From Marasmius tenuissimus (taxonomy: Eukaryota > Basidiomycota > Agaricomycetes > Agaricales > Marasmiaceae), in contig JAQOTA010000064.1 in NCBI GenBank assembly GCA_029532415.1, forward strand, positions 930,001 through 994,000: DNA of 64,000 bases, given 5' to 3'. The notes below the pieces were generated by a model. It saw only the letters and a program-made list of their open reading frames with translations, made no database searches and was not told the origin of the DNA. Every line of letters starts with the position of its first letter. Position 1 is the first letter of the stretch. A program made the position numbers and the translations under genes. This document shows, in pieces, positions 60,232 to 64,000 of this stretch.

Positions 60232-61739
60232 TTATGGCTCAGACATCTTAAGTGGCTGACTGTTAGCATCAAGACGCTCTTCATCCCCTGAGGGTTCCAA
60301 GTTGCCTTGAGTGACGACCATGACCTAACTCGATAAGATTAATCCATTCTATTAGTTCAGCGCCAACCACATACCTGAAGTACGTGCGAACGACTAGTCC
60401 CCTGCTGCACGGTACTACTCAAGAACCTACTGATAGCAGGTGTTGTAAGCTCGGTTCGGAGCTCAAGCGACCTGTGCTGCGGCTTTGGTCGTTTTTGAAA
60501 AAATGTGCGAAGACTGAGACAACCAAGTCGAGGTCGTGGAGGTGCGGGCTGAGTATTTAGGGTTGGATACTCGGGTTGGGCTTCGGAATTGACGTTCGTG
60601 ACCCAGAAGATGGCTATAGCATTGAGAATTACATCCGTTCCGCAAGATCCGAGGCAAACCCAACCGAGTTGATGACCATGTTGGAATGTGAGGGCCCCGA
60701 TGTTGACCTAAACAAGGTGATGCTTTTTGTTAAAGAGCGAAGGGGTCTTTGAAATCACTAACACACTCCAGAGGTCACTAAGGCAGCAGCTGAAGCACTA
60801 AGCGACATTGAGAAGCCGTACAAAGGTTCACGGGCTTCACTTACACCAACGTACGGATTGCAGCGCGCTTGAACCTCGGGTTTCCGATATTGGAACGGCA
60901 GATTGGCCAGAGGAATAGGCCATTGAGGAAGAAGGTAAGGTAGCTGTGTCATGTTCAAAGGAAAAGACGTCATTCTAACTGGACCACGAGGGAGGAAAGA
61001 GACGTATTGCGCACAGATCGTATACCAAAAGCGGGATGGAAGAGAAGGCTTTGAGTCCGATAATGCATGCCCCATCATCTCGCCAAAAGTGGATTTTGCC
61101 TGTGAGGGATCGCAAATGAGGATAAGAATGGGGCTACCGTATTGATTGAAACAAAATATCCACCCCGAATCATGAGGATCAGAATAGCGAGATATCCGAG
61201 CATGTTACCCAAGCAGAGCAGGTAGACTGGAGAGCGAAATCGCCCACCGACGGCTGTTATAGACCAAACCAAAAAGGCCTTCTCGCCTGTGTAGAGATTT
61301 TAGCGAGCATAGGATATTGTAAGACTAAAAACGTACTCAGGAAAAGGTAAATCAGAATTTTTGAGCTTGTGTAGAATACAATACAGGTAACAATGGCACC
61401 ATGACATGTTGCTGTTGTTGTCTCTAGACCGACACCAAAGACGAGCATCCCACCTAGAGAGCGTGAATAATCTGATTAGAATACGTGTATCATAACTCAC
61501 TTGAGAAAACAAACAACCATGAGACGACGAAGATCATTAAAACAAGGAAGCTCGGCCAGTGTGAAGACCAAGAGGTCAGGAGCCGGCGGGATATACAGTG
61601 AGCGAGAATTGTAAGCCCTGAAGGACGACATGAGTGGAGATCTAACTCGAGTCACGAGTACGATGAAAACATACTTACCGAAAAAATATATCAACGAGCT
61701 GAGCACCTGGAGTCCCACATCCGGAAATAGAACGGGCAT
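60232..61739 (-). CDS. Multi-pass membrane protein of a second agaricomycete family, apparently intact
   Basis: From the ATG at 61739 (MPVLFPDVGLQVLSSLIYFF) seven or more introns can be removed without meeting a stop. Exons give LTILAHCISRRLL, FLVLMIFVVSWLFVFSSGM, LVFGVGLETTTATCHGAI, CIVFYTSSKILIYLFLSEKA, YLAILILMIRGKI, DDGACIIGLKAFSSIPLL, YLTFFLNGLFLWPICRS, ALVTSGVNIGAL and LGWVCLGSCGTDVILNAIA, then a hydrophilic tail ending at TAA 60232-60234. The GVGLETT...CIVFYxSSKxLIYLFLxEK and LGWVCLGSCGTDV motifs are those of a widespread basidiomycete seven-helix family of unknown role. About 350 aa. It is distinct from copies A/B and from DUF6533. Confidence 0.75.
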
Positions 61740-61829
61740 CACAGAAAGGAAAGCTGAGAGTTTGAGAGAGTGGTTTGTTGACCGTGTCTCCAAGTTCCAG
61801 AGCGAGGTGAATATATCCAAAGGCGGGGG

Positions 61830-61837
61830 ATATATAG
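61830..61837 (-). promoter_or_regulatory. Candidate TATA box
   Basis: TATATAT on the minus strand about 90-100 bp upstream of the ATG at 61739, a plausible core promoter for the membrane gene. Confidence 0.4.
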
Positions 61838-61839
61838 TG

Positions 61840-63216
61840 CTCGTGTCAGGTATATCTCGGTGTTATGACATTTCTGTGATTGCATTCTGCGGGCTCCCCA
61901 TTGACAAACTACCCCTTGGAAACGCGGGAGTTACCAAAGTGAAGCGAGCTGGATGAAGTCGGCTGAGAGAATGATGCTACCAAAAGAGAGCTTGCTGTTG
62001 GCCTTGTACAAGATGTGCATGATCACAATTGAAAAGTGCTGTTTTGCATTGGTTTACCCAAGGGTATGGTCCGATTACCGACTCAATTGGATGGTTTGAA
62101 TGGCGGAGATGAGCGATAGCGCAATAGGATTTCTAGAAAATGTGACCTTAGGGTGCATCTGGCGATCTCACACTCCCACTGTCTTCCTCAGCTCAAGTTG
62201 GGAGCTTGAGAATCTTGGTTCCTGTCGAAACTCACTTGTTCATGGCTTGACGCGGCCGTAAGATCGTCTGAGACGCGGAAGGGCTTTCCTGCGCGCGAAA
62301 TTGGAGGATAAAAGCAGTTGTCGGAGCGGTGGGTCAAGAGCGCTGTCCCAGTGACATGAGTGGGACCATGATTCAGGCTTACATGAATACATGCGCGCAG
62401 TCATTGTCTATGACAGCGGCGAAACAGCAGATCGAAACAGCAAAATGGACACAATGGCCCGAGTAGAACAGCAAGGGAAAAGACAGCGACAGCAGAACCA
62501 GAAATGGAACGAACCATCAGCAAAAACAGCAAAACGATGGGAATAACGACTGACTCAGCCATACCATATAAATGCTAGCGGGTTGTAAGAAAGGGCGAAC
62601 TAGATACTAAGCTGATCCAGTGATTATGATATGAAGTAATTCCGGTACTGTCTGGGGATACTTGATTGAACGGTCCGCCTCCGAAGTCGGTTTTGACTTG
62701 TTTGGAGACCGACACGTCGAGGACATCGTCGCCGCTGTACGGTCTGTACTGAGGCGTGGGTAAGAACAAATGTGTCGTTTGGTGGCGAGGTGATACGAGC
62801 ATATCGGGGTTCTACGATATATGACAGTGACGTTGTTTCTGATCAGACATGAGTGAGAAACACAGAGAGGCCGGGAATTATGTGAACGGAATGCCGGAGT
62901 TGATGGAGGTGAGATGAGAAGGAAGAGCCATCCTCTCACTCGCTTAGCCGGCAATCGCCCCCAAAATCAATATGAAGTAAGCGGGCTTCGTACAATAGAC
63001 GTGTTACAATGAACCATCTGAGATCCCAATACCCTGAAGTTCCTCATACTTTGCAGTATCGAGATTTTTTTCCCCTCTACTTTCTTTTTCGTTGGTTCTT
63101 TGAGATGCCCATCGACGGAGCTGGAAATTATATCTTTTTCGGGGCACCCTCCTCCCCATAGCACTACCGCGGGAACGTTCGCGAGGAAGGTAACCATGCC
63201 ATATCTCTATCAATAG
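61840..63216. other. No reliably recognisable gene
   Basis: A minus-strand frame at 62575-62802 (with DDVLDVSVSKQVKTDF) could be the hydrophilic tail of another membrane gene, but no upstream exons were assembled. Confidence 0.35.
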
Positions 63217-63727
63217 GCAGTTTGCGCGGCTCGACAGGTGTGCGAAAACATTGCGTAATACGAACCTGTTCGAGATTTGGCCATTTTTACGTTGCGTAAG
63301 GCCACCAACACTGACCAGTTCTGCGTACCTCCCGCACCATAAATTGTTCTCGCACAGCATGAATTGATTCAGAGAGATGCATAAGCAATTTGTAGCACTG
63401 AAAATGACCATTCCCCGCCGGTAATTTCATGATAGAGGTGTACTCGAACACGAACAATATGGCCAGTGACGTCACAGGTAATTTCTTGCAGCAGCATCTC
63501 GCTGATCTATAGCTCCTCCTGGTCGAGAGATTGGCTTCTTGTGATATCCTTCATCTCCCAGAGACTCAACCACATCCTTCTGAGGGAATTTGAACCAGGG
63601 GAGAGTCCTTCAGAAGGACAATACGCGTGAGCTTGAAGGTAGTCTCACGCAACGCAAAAAAGGCCGAATCTCGAACAAGTTCGTATTACGCAATGTTTTC
63701 GCACACTTGTCGAGCCACGCAAACTGC
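63217..63727. mobile_element. 511-bp MITE-like element with 82-bp terminal inverted repeats
   Basis: 63217-63298 and the reverse complement of 63646-63727 agree at about nine of ten positions; both start GCAGTTTGCG and share GTGCGAAAACATTGCGTAAT. Inside each arm is a small palindrome around CGAAC-TGTTCG. No gene lies between the arms and no target duplication is clear. Size and structure fit a non-autonomous DNA element. Confidence 0.8.
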
Positions 63728-64000
63728 GGCCTCACCAGGTTTGTCATTCGACGTTAACACATGGTACGCCATCACGGGAAGGAAGGGGTGGGCCGGGACG
63801 TAAAATCTAGACGTAAAGAACTTTCCCATCGCACGTGATAGTCAACACACATAATCAAAACAGTTGAATATTGAGGGTGGTTCCCTGGAGCCAAAGCTGC
63901 ATCTCCTGAACGCTCGCGCTTCACTCGTTGCGGAGGAGCTAGCTCATGGGAGCTGCATTCAGATCGTTACGCCTTGGGTCTAGGTGAGAGTGCAGTTCTG
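63728..64000. other. No recognisable gene at the window end
   Basis: Nothing identified. Confidence 0.4.

Overview
The window looks like repeat-rich, gene-poor nuclear DNA from a mushroom-forming basidiomycete (Agaricomycetes). Genes are split by many short GT-AG introns of about 48-66 nt. The recognisable families are typical of that class: a KDZ (Kyakuja/Dileera/Zisupton, Plavaka-type) transposase with a CxC2 cysteine cluster, a DUF6533 membrane protein, other multi-pass membrane protein families, a PIF1-type Helitron helicase, and a Gag with paired zinc knuckles. Most of the sequence is eroded. I saw no tRNA, rRNA or CRISPR.

Centre (about 20.68-36.03 kb): a 15.3-kb KDZ DNA transposon that looks largely intact. 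Its two ends carry similar inverted termini and dense CTTGAG/CTCAA subterminal repeats. It encodes six genes. On the minus strand are a roughly 950-aa protein with a homeodomain-like WFENRR helix, a 164-aa protein with two tandem PCNA-binding (PIP) boxes, and a roughly 690-710-aa protein of unknown role. On the plus strand are a 290-aa acidic protein, a 1,179-aa KDZ transposase that stays open across ten exons, and a roughly 180-aa GIY-YIG (T5orf172-type) nuclease. A transposase, a PCNA-binding protein, a second nuclease and a homeodomain-like protein in one element make this the most interesting system here.

Left arm (0-20.6 kb): two degraded members (P1 at 3.1 kb, P2 at 15.9 kb) of a multicopy agaricomycete protein family plus a tail fragment (P5); a 3' Helitron remnant with helicase and a USP-like cysteine peptidase region; two nearly identical solo LTRs with perfect 5-bp target duplications, one inside P2; a small C2H2-like gene.

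Right arm (36-64 kb): a third family member (P3 at 38.6 kb), two tandem multi-pass membrane genes (42.6-46.7 kb, one with a nonsense mutation), a GTACGC-repeat family at four loci, a Gag fragment followed by an LTR (50.6-52.1 kb), an apparently intact DUF6533 gene (55.3 kb), a fragment P4 (58.8 kb), an apparently intact membrane gene (60.2-61.7 kb) and a 511-bp inverted-repeat element (63.2 kb). Many of the premature stops are TGA where an arginine CGA is expected, which fits CpG deamination. All family names rest on motif recognition without a database search.
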